Shown here piece by piece: positions 8,866 through 17,941 of a stretch of DNA of 64,000 nt. A program made the translations under genes and the position numbers. Under the pieces are notes generated by a model that worked only from the letters and a program-made list of their open reading frames with translations, was not told the origin of the DNA and did no database searches. Numbering within the stretch: the first letter of the stretch is position 1; each line of letters starts with the position of its first letter. This DNA comes from Chryseobacterium soli (GTDB taxonomy: Bacteria; Bacteroidota; Bacteroidia; Flavobacteriales; Weeksellaceae), in the NCBI RefSeq assembly GCF_000737705.1, contig NZ_JPRH01000008.1, positions 62,001 to 126,000 of the forward strand. Reading direction: 5' to 3'.

Positions 8866-10068
8866 ATGAAAAATAACAAATTTGCATCATTACTTTTTGT
8901 TTTGTCTGCAGGAAGTATGATGTTTGCACAGGATGACTTAATCAATAAGTTAAAAAACAATCAATCACAAAATGCCAATTTTAAGTTTGAAACCTTAAAA
9001 GATGTTGGCGCCACTTCAGTAAAAAACCAAGGTTCATCAGGAACTTGCTGGAGTTATTCTGGAAATTCATTCCTTGAATCTGAAATGCAACGTATGGGTA
9101 AAAAGCCTGTAGATTTGGCTGAAATCTTTACCGCAAGGAATTCTTATCACGATAAAGCAAAATTATATGTTCTTAACGGCGGAGCAATCAGCTGGGGTGA
9201 TGGAGGAGAATTACATGATGTAATTAATATGTACAAAAAGTACGGTGCTGTGCCTCAGGAGGCGTATACAGGATTAACACACGGACAGACTACCAATAAC
9301 TTCAAAGAAATGCAGGGGAAAATAAAGCCTGTTCTTGACAGTTTGGTAGCAGCTTCTTCAAAAGGAAAACTTTCTGACGACTGGATGTCTTCTGTAGATG
9401 CTATTTTAGATGAATATTTAGGAAAAGTTCCTGCTAACTTTACGTACGGAGGAAAATCTTATACTCCTATAACTTTCGCTAAGGAAGTAGTAGGTATTAA
9501 TCCTGAAGATTATGTAGAATTGTCTTCTTATAAAGATTATGCATATTATCAAAAATTTGTAGTTCCGATTCCTGATAACTGGAGCCATGATTCTGACTGG
9601 AATGTTCCAATGAAAGATCTTACTGCTATTATTGATAATGCAGTAGCGAAAGGATATTCTGTAGGTTGGGCAACGGACGTATCTGAGCCTTATTTCTCTT
9701 ATAAAAATGGAGTTGCCTATGTTCCGGATGTAGATTTGGACCAGATCAATGCTGATAATAAAAAAGATCTGTTTACGGAGCCTAAAAAAGACAAAACGAT
9801 CACTGAGGATATGCGTCAGAAAGCTCTTAACAACTTTTCTACAACGGATGATCACGGTATGCACATCGTAGGATTGGCAAAAGATCAGTCTGGAAAAGAA
9901 TATTATATGGTGAAAAATTCCTGGGGAGTAACCAACGATTTTGAAGGATATATTTATGTAACAAGACCGTATGTTGAGTATAAATCAACGGCAATTCTTT
10001 TTCATAAAAATGCCATTCCAAAAAACATTTTAAAACAATTAAAACCAACTCAAAATATTGGTTTATAA
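8866..10068 (+). CDS. Secreted papain-fold cysteine peptidase (C1, aminopeptidase C/bleomycin hydrolase-like)
   Basis: 400 residues starting with a signal peptide (MKNNKFASLLFVLSAGSMMF, cleavage near AQ-DD at 22). The papain-fold active site is complete: oxyanion Gln and nucleophile Cys in KNQGSSGTCWSYS (Cys61), His330 in DDHGMHIVG, and Asn351 in VKNSWG. The interrupted spacing between Cys and His and the closing part resemble the C1B group (bleomycin hydrolase/aminopeptidase C), but those are normally cytoplasmic, while this one is exported to periplasm or outside. It probably trims peptides for nutrition. Single-gene unit with its own promoter and a strong terminator at 10121-10157. Confidence 0.88.
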   Translation: MKNNKFASLLFVLSAGSMMFAQDDLINKLKNNQSQNANFKFETLKDVGATSVKNQGSSGTCWSYSGNSFLESEMQRMGKKPVDLAEIFTARNSYHDKAKLYVLNGGAISWGDGGELHDVINMYKKYGAVPQEAYTGLTHGQTTNNFKEMQGKIKPVLDSLVAASSKGKLSDDWMSSVDAILDEYLGKVPANFTYGGKSYTPITFAKEVVGINPEDYVELSSYKDYAYYQKFVVPIPDNWSHDSDWNVPMKDLTAIIDNAVAKGYSVGWATDVSEPYFSYKNGVAYVPDVDLDQINADNKKDLFTEPKKDKTITEDMRQKALNNFSTTDDHGMHIVGLAKDQSGKEYYMVKNSWGVTNDFEGYIYVTRPYVEYKSTAILFHKNAIPKNILKQLKPTQNIGL

Positions 10069-10120
10069 GACATCACTATTGTCATTCATCTGACAATTTT
10101 AGATATTTAAATCTGTTAAT

Positions 10121-10157
10121 AAACCGTTCTCATTTTTTGGGAACGGTTTTATTTTTT
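10121..10157 (+). terminator. Intrinsic terminator of the C1 peptidase gene
   Basis: A stem AAACCGTTCT / GGAACGGTTT (one G-U pair, 9-base loop) is followed by TTTTATTTTTTA. It lies 53 bases after the peptidase stop codon. Confidence 0.85.
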
Positions 10158-10178
10158 AGACTCTAAGCGATTAAAACT

Positions 10179-10213
10179 AAAAACCGGCTTCAGAAATTCT
10201 GAAGCCGGTTTTG
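10179..10213 (-). terminator. Intrinsic terminator, probably of the Old Yellow Enzyme gene
   Basis: Long perfect stem AAACCGGCTTCAG / CTGAAGCCGGTTT with a 5-base loop. On the minus strand it is followed by a T-rich run (TTTTTAGTTTTAA), so it fits termination of the gene ending at 10321. It may work in both directions. Confidence 0.75.
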
Positions 10214-10320
10214 TTTAAAAAGATAAACAGGTAGAAAATTTAATATAAATAAGTGAATTGCCAATTGGATTACTGCACTGATATCATCAGCAAAGTACAT
10301 TCACAACTCATGCTTGCTTT

Positions 10321-11382
10321 TTAGTAAAGAACGCCTAAACTTTCCGCAGAAAAGTTTAAAAGCTCATCGGTATTTCCTTCTTTTACTTTTTTTACCCATT
10401 CAGGGTCCTGTAAAAGTGCTCTTCCGACAGCGACCAAGTCAAAATCACCTCTTTCAAGTCTTCTGATTAATTCTGACAAATCTGCTTTTTCAGTTCCCTG
10501 ACCGGCAAATGCACCCATAAAGTCACCTTCAAGACCTACAGATCCTACTGTTATAGTGGGTTGTCCGGTAATTTTTTTAGCCCAGCCTGCAAAATTCAGA
10601 TCAGAACCTTCGAATTCAGGTTCCCAGAAACGACGTTGTGAACAGTGGAAAATATCTACTCCGGCTTCTTTCAAAGGGAGTAACCATTCTTCCATTTCAG
10701 CAGGTGTGGATGCCAGTCTGGATTTGTAATCCTGTTGTTTCCATTGGGAAAGACGGATGATAATGGTGAAATCTTCACCCACTGCTGCTCTGATCGCTTT
10801 CACAATATCAACAGCAAATTTGCTTCTCTCTTTCAGTGTCTTACCACCGTATTCATCGGTTCTGGTATTGGTGACTTCCCAGAAAAACTGGTCAATCAAA
10901 TATCCATGCGCTCCGTGGATTTCCAGCACATCAAATCCTAAATCTTTAGCAGATTTCGCAGATGCTGCAAACTGAGCAATGGTATCCTGAATATCTTCCA
11001 ATGTCATCGTTGAAGCTTTCTCCATATCCACTAACGGATAATCTGCGGATGATCTTGTATCACCTACATGCCAGATCTGAGGCCCCATTTTACCGCCATT
11101 GGCATGAACCGCATCAATCACGTTTTTCCAGCCCTGTAATGCTTCTGTACCGTAGAAATCAGGGATATTCTGCATGTTTTTGGATCCTGGACGGTTGATC
11201 ACTGTTCCTTCGGAAAGAATCAATCCTACATCAGAAGCTGCTCTTCTTGCGTAATAATCTACGATTTGCTGAGTGGGTACTCCGTTATCAGATTGAGCCC
11301 TTGTCATCGGAGCCATTACCACTCTATTTTTAAGTTGAAGATTTTTATAACTAAATGGACTAAATAATGCGTCTGTATTCAT
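10321..11382 (-). CDS. Old Yellow Enzyme family ene-reductase (NADH:flavin oxidoreductase)
   Basis: An FMN-dependent TIM-barrel oxidoreductase. Visible: RVVMAPMTRAQSDNGVPT (FMN/N-terminal motif), LILSEGT, the HGAHGYLIDQFF active-site strand, NTRTDEYGG and the C-terminal FDLVAVGRALLQDPEWV phosphate-binding segment. The family reduces activated C=C bonds in quinones, enones, nitro compounds and maleimides using NAD(P)H. The frame is open up to 11424, but that first ATG lies inside the promoter/operator region, so I place the start at the ATG at 11380-11382 (MNTDALFSPFSY), giving 353 residues. It is divergent from an HxlR-type regulator, the usual arrangement for redox- or electrophile-induced reductases. 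Confidence 0.9.
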   Translation of the reverse strand: MNTDALFSPFSYKNLQLKNRVVMAPMTRAQSDNGVPTQQIVDYYARRAASDVGLILSEGTVINRPGSKNMQNIPDFYGTEALQGWKNVIDAVHANGGKMGPQIWHVGDTRSSADYPLVDMEKASTMTLEDIQDTIAQFAASAKSAKDLGFDVLEIHGAHGYLIDQFFWEVTNTRTDEYGGKTLKERSKFAVDIVKAIRAAVGEDFTIIIRLSQWKQQDYKSRLASTPAEMEEWLLPLKEAGVDIFHCSQRRFWEPEFEGSDLNFAGWAKKITGQPTITVGSVGLEGDFMGAFAGQGTEKADLSELIRRLERGDFDLVAVGRALLQDPEWVKKVKEGNTDELLNFSAESLGVLY

Positions 11383-11415
11383 TTTTGCAATTATTTTATT
11401 TAACATTTTTAAATT

Positions 11416-11512
11416 GTTACACAAAGTAACTAATAATAGTTCGCATTTGTATCTTTTAAAGAAAAAAAAGTGGTAACTTCGCAGTAACTTACATTAGTAA
11501 CTTAGAAGTAAC
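11416..11512. promoter_or_regulatory. Operator region shared by ene-reductase and HxlR regulator
   Basis: Five GTAAC half-sites are packed into the divergent promoter, starting at 11426, 11473, 11484, 11497 and 11508. The first forms a perfect inverted repeat GTTAC-N5-GTAAC (11416-11430) that overlaps a near-consensus -7 box for the reductase (TTACTTTG on the minus strand). The other four form two pairs, each with 11-base spacing, ending 5 bases before the regulator's ATG. TAACTTCG at 11474-11481 may be the regulator's -7 box. Binding by the HxlR protein is inferred. Confidence 0.6.
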
Positions 11513-11516
11513 GCAT

Positions 11517-11900
11517 ATGGTAAAGAATGAACTGATGAAATACAGCTGCCCTTTAGGCAAAGCAATGTCAGCCTTAGGAAGCAAATGGAAGCCTATTATT
11601 GTACTGGTGATCAAAGACCGTAAACTTCGGTTCGGAGAGCTTGCTGTACGCATTAATGTGATTTCCAGAAAAGTTCTGACCGACCAGTTAAGAGAAATGC
11701 AAACCGACGGACTGATCATCAGAGAAGAATTTAAAGAACTTCCCCCAAGGGTTGAATATTCTTTGACAGAGAAAGGACTGGCATTGTTGCCGATTTTGTA
11801 TTTGCTGGAGGAATGGGAAGCAAAATTTGCTACTGAAGATTTTAATGGCCAGAAAAGTTGTTCTTTATCCAGCAAAGAAACTAAAAAGGAGATCGTATAA
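11517..11900 (+). CDS. HxlR-family winged-helix regulator, probably thiol-based
   Basis: 127 residues with the HxlR DNA-binding domain: CPLGKAMSALGSKWKPIIVL at the N-terminus, LRFGELAVRI and SRKVLTDQLREM for the recognition region, and VEYSLTEKGLALLPIL for the wing. The single conserved N-terminal Cys (residue 11 in SCPLG) matches the redox-sensing Cys of YodB/HypR-type regulators, which respond to quinones and disulfide stress. A second Cys (SCSLS) lies in the C-terminal tail. It is divergent from an ene-reductase and carries GTAAC repeats right up to its start codon, so it probably controls both genes. Family call firm; inducer inferred. Confidence 0.88.
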   Translation: MVKNELMKYSCPLGKAMSALGSKWKPIIVLVIKDRKLRFGELAVRINVISRKVLTDQLREMQTDGLIIREEFKELPPRVEYSLTEKGLALLPILYLLEEWEAKFATEDFNGQKSCSLSSKETKKEIV

Positions 11901-11956
11901 GAATTTATTTTTCAAATCTACTTTTTATAATCTATACAATCAATATTCTAAATAAA

Positions 11957-11990
11957 AAAACCGCTTCCCAAAGAAAGCGGTTTCGTTTTA
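11957..11990. terminator. Bidirectional intrinsic terminator
   Basis: Stem AAACCGCTT / AAGCGGTTT (11958-11966 and 11975-11983), flanked by A-rich sequence on the left and TTTCGTTTTA on the right, between convergent genes ending at 11900 and 12004. Confidence 0.8.
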
Positions 11991-12003
11991 TCTAAAATCC
12001 CCA

Positions 12004-14436
12004 TTAAAATATCGCAGGATATTTCTGAGGGTTTGTTTCGTTAAATAGTGCGTAGATCTTTTCAACCATATCGTCTGCAGACGGTTTGCTGAAATAATCA
12101 CCATCACTTGCATATGCAGGTCTGTGATCATTCGCTGCAATCGTTAACGGATCTGAATCCAGGTATCTGAATGCTTTCTGCTTTTCCAGGATCTGCTGTA
12201 AGATAAATGCTGAGGTACCTCCTTCTACATCTTCGTCGATCACTACCAAACGGTTTGTCTTCTTAACGCTTTCTGCAATTTCGTGAGATAAATCGAAAGG
12301 AATCAGAGACTGAACATCAATAACTTCTGCATTGATTCCTAATTTCGCCAGTTCTTCTGCTGCTTCCATTACGATTCTCCAGGTTGAACCATAGGTAACC
12401 AGTGTTACGTCCTTCCCTTCTTTAGTTACTTCAATTTTTCCTACAGGAACTGTAAATTCTCCTAAGTTATCCGGCTGTTTTTCTTTTAATCTGTATCCGT
12501 TCAGACACTCAACAATTACGGCGGGATCATCACTCTTCAACATCGTGTTATAGAATCCGGCTGCTTTAGTCAGGTTTCTCGGTACCAACACCAAAATTCC
12601 TTTTGAAAGGTTCAGAATTCCTGCCATTGGAGAGCCTGAATGCCATACTCCTTCTAATCTGTGTCCTCTTGTTCTGATGATCACCGGAGCCTTTTGGCCT
12701 CCTTTGGTTCTGTATTGTACGGTTGCCAGATCATCGCTCATTCCCTGTAAACAGTAAAGGATGTAATCCAGATATTGGATTTCAGCGATAGGTCTTAGTC
12801 CTCTCATCGCCATACCAATTCCCTGTCCCAGGATCGTAGCTTCCCGAATTCCGGTATCTGCGACACGAATATCACCGTATTTTTCCTGCATTCCTTCCAA
12901 TCCCTGGTTGACGTCACCGATATTTCCGGCATCTTCACCAAAGACTAAGGTTTGAGGATATTTTTCAAAAATTTTATCAAAATTATTTCTTACCACGACT
13001 CTTCCGTCCACGTCTTCAGAGCTGTCTGAATATACCGGTTTGATCTCCTGTACATTTTCAGCTTTCCATTGAGACTGAGAATATAAATGGGAAGAATAGT
13101 TGTCTTTTTCTATTTCGAAAACCTCATTGTATTTCTGCATCAATTGGTTTCTTTCTGCAGAATTAGTTCCTCTTGTAGCCAGTAAAGCTTTTCTTACCAA
13201 ATGGAAAGCATCTTTTTTAGCTTTGGAAACTAATTTATTGAAATGAGCGATATAATTTTCAATCTCAGCATTTTGTCCTTTAAGGTTTTCCACTAAAGGC
13301 AATACGGACTGAATAAGATCTGTAATGGTTTTCTGGTAACTTTCCCAAGCCTTTTTCTGACCGGCTTTTACCATTTTTTTGGCTTCCTCATCAATAGCAT
13401 CCAGTTCTTCTGTTGCTGCAATGATTTCTTCTTTTCCTTCAATTTCAATGGAATAGTTTAAAATCCACTCTCTGAATTTCACAATTCCGTCAAAATCCGT
13501 TTCCCAGGCAAGACGTTCTTCATTTTTATATCTCTCATGAGATCCTGAAGTAGAATGTCCCTGAGGCTGTGTAACTTCAATTACGTGAACCACTACCGGA
13601 ACACTTTCTGTTCTTGCAAAATGTTCAGCTTTGGCATACGCATCCAGTAATGCCGGGTAATCCCATGCTTTTACCTGAATGATCTCACATCCCTGGTTTT
13701 CGCCTTCTTTTCTCTGGAAACCGCTTAACATTTCAGAAATGTCCGCTTTTGCTCTCTGATTTTTAGTAGGAACCGAAATTCCATAGCCATCATCCCAAAT
13801 AGAAACAATCATAGGAACCTGAAGAGCACATGCGGCATTCAGGGTTTCCCAGAAATGACCTTCTGCAGTAGAAGCATCTCCAATGGTACCGAAAGCGATT
13901 TCATTTCCGTTTTTCGAAAATTTTTCAGATCCTTCAAATTGTACTGATTTATATATTTTGGAAGCCTGAGCCAATCCCAGCAATCTTGGCATCTGCCCTG
14001 CTGTAGGAGAAATATCAGAAGATATGTTTTTCTGTGCCGTTAAATCTTTCCAACTTCCGTCTTCGTTTAAACTTCTTGTTGCAAAGTGTCCGTTCATCTG
14101 TCTTCCGGCTGATGCAGGTTCTCTTTCTACGCTGGTATCAGCATATAGCTGAGCGAAGAAACTTTCAACCGTTAAGGCGTTGATTGCTAATGAAAACGTC
14201 TGATCTCTGTAGTATCCTGAACGGAAGTCTCCATTTCTGAACACTTTCGCCATAGCAAGCTGTGGAAGCTCTTTTCCATCCCCGAAAATTCCGAATTTAG
14301 CTTTTCCTGTAAGTACTTCTCTTCTTCCTAAATAAGACATTTCACGAGAAATTCTCCCTAACTTATAGTCTTCAAGTATTTGATTTTTAAAATCTTGAAA
14401 GGAAATCTGCTGTGTTTCAATATAGGTTGTCTGCAT
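12004..14436 (-). CDS. Fused alpha/beta E1 component of a branched-chain 2-oxoacid dehydrogenase
   Basis: About 810 residues in which E1 alpha (N-terminal half) and E1 beta (C-terminal half) are joined. The alpha part shows the thiamine-diphosphate region GDASTAEGHFWETLNAAC and later DDGYGISVP and GSHERYKNEERL; the beta part shows VFGEDAGNIGDVNQGLEGMQ, GIGMAMRGLRPIAEIQYLDY and the C-terminal transketolase-like domain with VIDVQSLIPFDL. Such fused E1 proteins are common in Bacteroidota and oxidise branched-chain 2-oxoacids (or pyruvate) to acyl groups passed to E2. No E2 or E3 gene is adjacent. Extension upstream would need a TTG start, so I use the ATG at 14434-14436 (MQTTYIETQQ). Confidence 0.88.
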   Translation of the reverse strand: MQTTYIETQQISFQDFKNQILEDYKLGRISREMSYLGRREVLTGKAKFGIFGDGKELPQLAMAKVFRNGDFRSGYYRDQTFSLAINALTVESFFAQLYADTSVEREPASAGRQMNGHFATRSLNEDGSWKDLTAQKNISSDISPTAGQMPRLLGLAQASKIYKSVQFEGSEKFSKNGNEIAFGTIGDASTAEGHFWETLNAACALQVPMIVSIWDDGYGISVPTKNQRAKADISEMLSGFQRKEGENQGCEIIQVKAWDYPALLDAYAKAEHFARTESVPVVVHVIEVTQPQGHSTSGSHERYKNEERLAWETDFDGIVKFREWILNYSIEIEGKEEIIAATEELDAIDEEAKKMVKAGQKKAWESYQKTITDLIQSVLPLVENLKGQNAEIENYIAHFNKLVSKAKKDAFHLVRKALLATRGTNSAERNQLMQKYNEVFEIEKDNYSSHLYSQSQWKAENVQEIKPVYSDSSEDVDGRVVVRNNFDKIFEKYPQTLVFGEDAGNIGDVNQGLEGMQEKYGDIRVADTGIREATILGQGIGMAMRGLRPIAEIQYLDYILYCLQGMSDDLATVQYRTKGGQKAPVIIRTRGHRLEGVWHSGSPMAGILNLSKGILVLVPRNLTKAAGFYNTMLKSDDPAVIVECLNGYRLKEKQPDNLGEFTVPVGKIEVTKEGKDVTLVTYGSTWRIVMEAAEELAKLGINAEVIDVQSLIPFDLSHEIAESVKKTNRLVVIDEDVEGGTSAFILQQILEKQKAFRYLDSDPLTIAANDHRPAYASDGDYFSKPSADDMVEKIYALFNETNPQKYPAIF

Positions 14437-14574
14437 AGCCAAATGTAAAAGTTTTTTTATTCTTCAAGTATTTTGCTAATATACAATTTTTAAATTAATT
14501 TTAATTTTTAATAATCTTTTTTAAAAATTTGATAATAAGAAAAATTGTGTTTTACTTTGGTAAAAATATATGTT

Positions 14575-14868
14575 ATGGATAAGAAATCACCTCATATCTT
14601 AAACGCTTCCAGCAATCTATTAGGGTTTTCGCTGTTGATCATAACTTCTTTAAAGATCAGTAAAATGAGCCAGGCTACCTATCTGGACGAATTTGCCGCT
14701 ATTGCATGTATTTTTTTTGCGTGCAGCTGTTTTTTCTCATTTTTATCAATAAGGACCTCAAATACAAAGCAGGAAACCAAATTTGAGACTATTGCGGATT
14801 ATTTATTTTTAACCGCCTTATTTTGTATAGTTTTAGCCGTTATTATTGTAACACTGAAACTATTTTAG
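14575..14868 (+). CDS. Small three-helix membrane protein of unknown function
   Basis: 97 residues from the ATG at 14575; an earlier ATG at 14545 is possible but lies in the likely promoter region. Three hydrophobic segments are visible: about LLGFSLLIITSL, FAAIACIFFACSCFFSFLSI and YLFLTALFCIVLAVIIVTL. The loops are short and the C-terminus ends within the last helix (KLF). I do not recognise a family. It ends 1 base before the convergent polyprenyl synthase stop codon. The gene is supported by coding-like composition and hydrophobic periodicity only. Confidence 0.6.
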   Translation: MDKKSPHILNASSNLLGFSLLIITSLKISKMSQATYLDEFAAIACIFFACSCFFSFLSIRTSNTKQETKFETIADYLFLTALFCIVLAVIIVTLKLF

Positions 14869-14869
14869 T

Positions 14870-15847
14870 TTAAAATTTTCTTTCAATTACATAATCCAGC
14901 ATACTATGTAACGATTTTTTCGGTTCAGAATCAGGAAATTCGTTGAGGATATTTTTTGCTTTCTGTTGAAAATCTTTCATCACACCAATCGCATATTCCA
15001 AACCACCGGAATCTTTCACGAAAGTAATAAGCTCTTTTACTCTTTTTTGGTCGTTGTTATATCGTTTTATCGTAGTAAGATAATATTTTCTGTCAGCTTC
15101 ACTGGCGATCTTTAATGTGTGAATCAAAGGCAGTGTCATTTTCTGTTCTTTAATATCAATTCCAACCGGTTTGCCAATCACATTGGAACTTAAGTAATCA
15201 AAAAGGTCATCTTTGATCTGAAAAGCCATTCCGGTGTAGGTTCCAAAATCCTGCATTTTTTTGGCCAATACTTCATCCGCATTGTTAGATAATACTCCGA
15301 TTTCACAGCACGCAGCAATTAAAGTTGCTGTTTTCTGGCGGATAATTTCATAATACACATCTTCTGTAATGTCCAGTTTTCTGGCTTTTTCCAATTGAAG
15401 AAGCTCGCCTTCAGACATTTCACGGATGGTTCTTGAAATTACGCCAAGAAGGTCGTAATCTTTATGATCAGTAGAAAGAAGTACAGATTTTGATAATAAG
15501 TAATCTCCTACCAGTACCGCAATTTTATTCTTCCATAACGCATTAATAGAGAAAAAATTACGTCTTTTAAAACTTTCATCCACCACATCATCATGAACCA
15601 GCGTCGCCGTGTGGATCAATTCGATCATTGATGCTCCGCGGTAGGTTTTTTCGTTCACGTCACCTATTAATTTTGCACAAAGAAATACAAACATAGGACG
15701 CATCTGTTTTCCTTTCGTAGTAACGATAAAACGAGTAACTTTATCTAATAAAGCGACTTTACTCTGCATCGATTCATAAAACTTCTGCTCGAAAAGTTTC
15801 ATTTCTTCATTGATCGGTTGCTTGATTTCTTCTACAATGTTAGCCAA
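14870..15847 (-). CDS. Trans-polyprenyl diphosphate synthase
   Basis: 325 residues with both aspartate-rich motifs of isoprenyl synthases: DDVVD (86-90) and DDLFD (213-217), plus KGKQMRP near residue 45 and the LVGDYLLSKS segment. It condenses isopentenyl diphosphate onto an allylic primer, probably to the side chain of menaquinone. The predicted start is a TTG (15845-15847); the next in-frame ATG is at 15802 and would remove residues ahead of the first helix. A TATCTTTG box on the minus strand (15884-15891) would place transcription start just upstream of the TTG, supporting the longer form. Confidence 0.9.
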   Translation of the reverse strand: MANIVEEIKQPINEEMKLFEQKFYESMQSKVALLDKVTRFIVTTKGKQMRPMFVFLCAKLIGDVNEKTYRGASMIELIHTATLVHDDVVDESFKRRNFFSINALWKNKIAVLVGDYLLSKSVLLSTDHKDYDLLGVISRTIREMSEGELLQLEKARKLDITEDVYYEIIRQKTATLIAACCEIGVLSNNADEVLAKKMQDFGTYTGMAFQIKDDLFDYLSSNVIGKPVGIDIKEQKMTLPLIHTLKIASEADRKYYLTTIKRYNNDQKRVKELITFVKDSGGLEYAIGVMKDFQQKAKNILNEFPDSEPKKSLHSMLDYVIERKF

Positions 15848-15883
15848 AATTCTAAATGATAGATAAATAGTTAATTAATTTAA

Positions 15884-15891
15884 CAAAGATA
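15884..15891 (-). promoter_or_regulatory. Promoter -7 box of the polyprenyl synthase gene
   Basis: On the minus strand this reads TATCTTTG, an exact match to TAnnTTTG, 37 bases before the TTG start codon at 15847. No clear -33 element was assigned. Confidence 0.45.
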
Positions 15892-15920
15892 ATTTTTTTC
15901 GGGCAATTTTAGGTTGTTTT

Positions 15921-16787
15921 TCAATCTTTGAATCTTTCTTTTGGAATAAAATACAGACTGGGCTTTGCACTTCCCAGCGGAGATTTGAATTTTTCCCCGG
16001 AAATATAGATTCCTGATTCATCTACTGCAATTCCTTCGATTTGCCCAATAGCCAAAGCCGTTCCCAGGTAATAATGCTTAGGTTTTTCTTTAAAAAAGAT
16101 ACCTGGTTCCTTTTCTTTGAAAACATCCAAAAATACTTCTGTTTTCTTGGTGTATCCCACCAGATACAGCTTACCGTCAAAATAGGCAGCGTCTGTAACA
16201 AGATAATTGGTTGTATAGGATTCTACCTTCTCCGCTTTCTGATTTTCAGTAATTTCAGGGTCTATAATGTAGTGGGTTACTTTTTTTGACACCCATTCTT
16301 TAGAAAAAATATGAAGTTTTTTATTCGTGTAGACCATTGCCTCGGCATCCAGATCCATACGGTAATATCTGGAACTAAAATCATTCTGATCGGGATAATA
16401 AAACGGCAGGGTCTGAACCGGACCGTTATTTTGAACAGGAACTTTAAAAATTTTCAAGTGCTTTCTGCTTCCGTCATTATTCCCAAAATCACCGATATAA
16501 AAATAAGTTCCGTCATTGGTTAATGCTTCCCAGTCTGTATTCTGTGCCTCTATTTTCAGCACATTAATAATCTCGCCTGAAGTTTTATTGATCTCAAAAA
16601 GTTCGGGAGCGTTTCCACTGTCGTTGAAGGTGTATAAATTTCCGTTCAGGATATTAAGCCCGGAAGATTCATGCATTCTATCATTAAGATAATTAATCCG
16701 GTACTTTTTTATTTTCAGAAAATCGGCCTGCTGAGAAAATGCAGTTTGAGAAATAATCACGGCAACCACCAGAAATAATTTTTTCAT
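15921..16787 (-). CDS. Exported beta-propeller-like protein of unknown function
   Basis: 288 residues with a signal peptide (MKKLFLVVAVIISQTAFSQQ, cleavage after FSQ). The mature part contains repeated propeller-type blades: ESSGLNILNGNLYTFNDSGN, TDWEALTNDGTYFYIGDFGN, MDLDAEAMVYTNKKLHIFSK, and QIEGIAVDESGIYISGEKF. The pattern resembles SdiA-regulated/esterase-like phytase propeller proteins with acidic metal-type loops (DFGNNDG). Extracytoplasmic. It lies 73 bases upstream of the polyprenyl synthase start on the same strand with no obvious functional link. Confidence 0.7.
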   Translation of the reverse strand: MKKLFLVVAVIISQTAFSQQADFLKIKKYRINYLNDRMHESSGLNILNGNLYTFNDSGNAPELFEINKTSGEIINVLKIEAQNTDWEALTNDGTYFYIGDFGNNDGSRKHLKIFKVPVQNNGPVQTLPFYYPDQNDFSSRYYRMDLDAEAMVYTNKKLHIFSKEWVSKKVTHYIIDPEITENQKAEKVESYTTNYLVTDAAYFDGKLYLVGYTKKTEVFLDVFKEKEPGIFFKEKPKHYYLGTALAIGQIEGIAVDESGIYISGEKFKSPLGSAKPSLYFIPKERFKD

Positions 16788-16935
16788 ACGGTAAAAATAA
16801 AGCTTTATTTTTAAATAGTAAAGGCGGAAAGGATCATTAACAACTCATTATTTAACAATGAATCGACACTTTTATAAATATGTGTGGCTGAAAAAACCCT
16901 ATCTTTTGTCTAATATCTATTCAATATGAAAAATT

Positions 16936-17868
16936 TTAAGCTGACTTTTCTCGTTTTCGGATATTTGCTTTCTTTTCGAAATATTCTTGCTGGTATTGTC
17001 TTACCGTCTTCCCGGTACCATCATGTCTCCAGCCAGGAGAATTGAACAGATAATTGATCCTGTCGGAAAATTTCAGGCCCGGCTGCTTCATATCTTTCCA
17101 GATTTTCCTCCATTCATATAGAAGTACCGTGTCTGGTCTGTTGTCCGGCATTTTGGGGTATATTCCGTATTTTATAGGAACATTGGGATCTTCCTTTTCA
17201 AAGGTTCCGAACATTTTATCCCAGATAATCAGGCACATTCCCATATTTCTGTCGAGATATTTGATATTGCATGCGTGATGTACTCTATGATGGGAAGGAG
17301 TGACTAAAATATATTCTAAAATCCCCATACTTTTCACAGTTTGGGTATGAACCCAGGTTCCATACACTTGTCCGATGGCGTACACCACCATAATATGCCA
17401 GGGATTAAATCCTAAAAACGCTAAAGGTGAGAAATATAAATACCGGTACAAAGGTTGTAACACCGGACTTCTGAAGCCTGTCGTCAGGTTGAAATATTCG
17501 GAATTGTGATGGGTAATATGTACTGCCCAAAACGCCCGTGAATGATGATCTACATAATGAAGAACATAATAGGCAAAGTCTGTAATGATAAAACAGATCA
17601 GCCAATATCCCACTGTAAAATCCCAGGTAAAAAGGCGGTGGTTGTAAAAGAAAAACATAACGCCCATGGCAAAGACCTTCATGATAAGGTCTAGTCCAAA
17701 GTTCATCAATGCAAGATAAACACTGGTGGCAACGTCTTTTCCATTGTATAGTTTAGCCTCTGAAACGTGGCTATAGATCATTTCAGCTAAAATAACGGTA
17801 GCATGAAGAGGAATTGACCATGCATAAACATTCTCTAACCCGTCCTCGCCCATAAAGTAATCCATCAT
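16936..17868 (-). CDS. Sterol desaturase/fatty acid hydroxylase family membrane di-iron enzyme
   Basis: 310 residues with about four membrane helices and the eight-histidine di-iron motif set: HYVDHHSRAFWAVHITHH and SHHRVHHACN, with an intervening HT and the C-terminal WDKMFGTFEKED typical of the family. It should hydroxylate or desaturate a lipid using O2. In flavobacteria related proteins act on fatty acids, carotenoids or sphingolipid-like molecules; nothing nearby fixes the substrate. Start chosen at the first ATG of a tandem pair (MMDYF). Confidence 0.85.
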   Translation of the reverse strand: MMDYFMGEDGLENVYAWSIPLHATVILAEMIYSHVSEAKLYNGKDVATSVYLALMNFGLDLIMKVFAMGVMFFFYNHRLFTWDFTVGYWLICFIITDFAYYVLHYVDHHSRAFWAVHITHHNSEYFNLTTGFRSPVLQPLYRYLYFSPLAFLGFNPWHIMVVYAIGQVYGTWVHTQTVKSMGILEYILVTPSHHRVHHACNIKYLDRNMGMCLIIWDKMFGTFEKEDPNVPIKYGIYPKMPDNRPDTVLLYEWRKIWKDMKQPGLKFSDRINYLFNSPGWRHDGTGKTVRQYQQEYFEKKANIRKREKSA

Positions 17869-17941
17869 TACTTATTAGTTTTTGTAAAGGTAAGGCTTTA
17901 AGGAATCTTTAAGAAAATATCCTGCTGTTTTTAATGAAATT

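Noticed and set aside
9418..9864. Long antisense reading frames inside real genes (here opposite the C1 peptidase; also opposite the RND pump and others)
   Set aside because: They have no ribosome site, poor composition and no protein-like motifs, and lie wholly within well supported genes.
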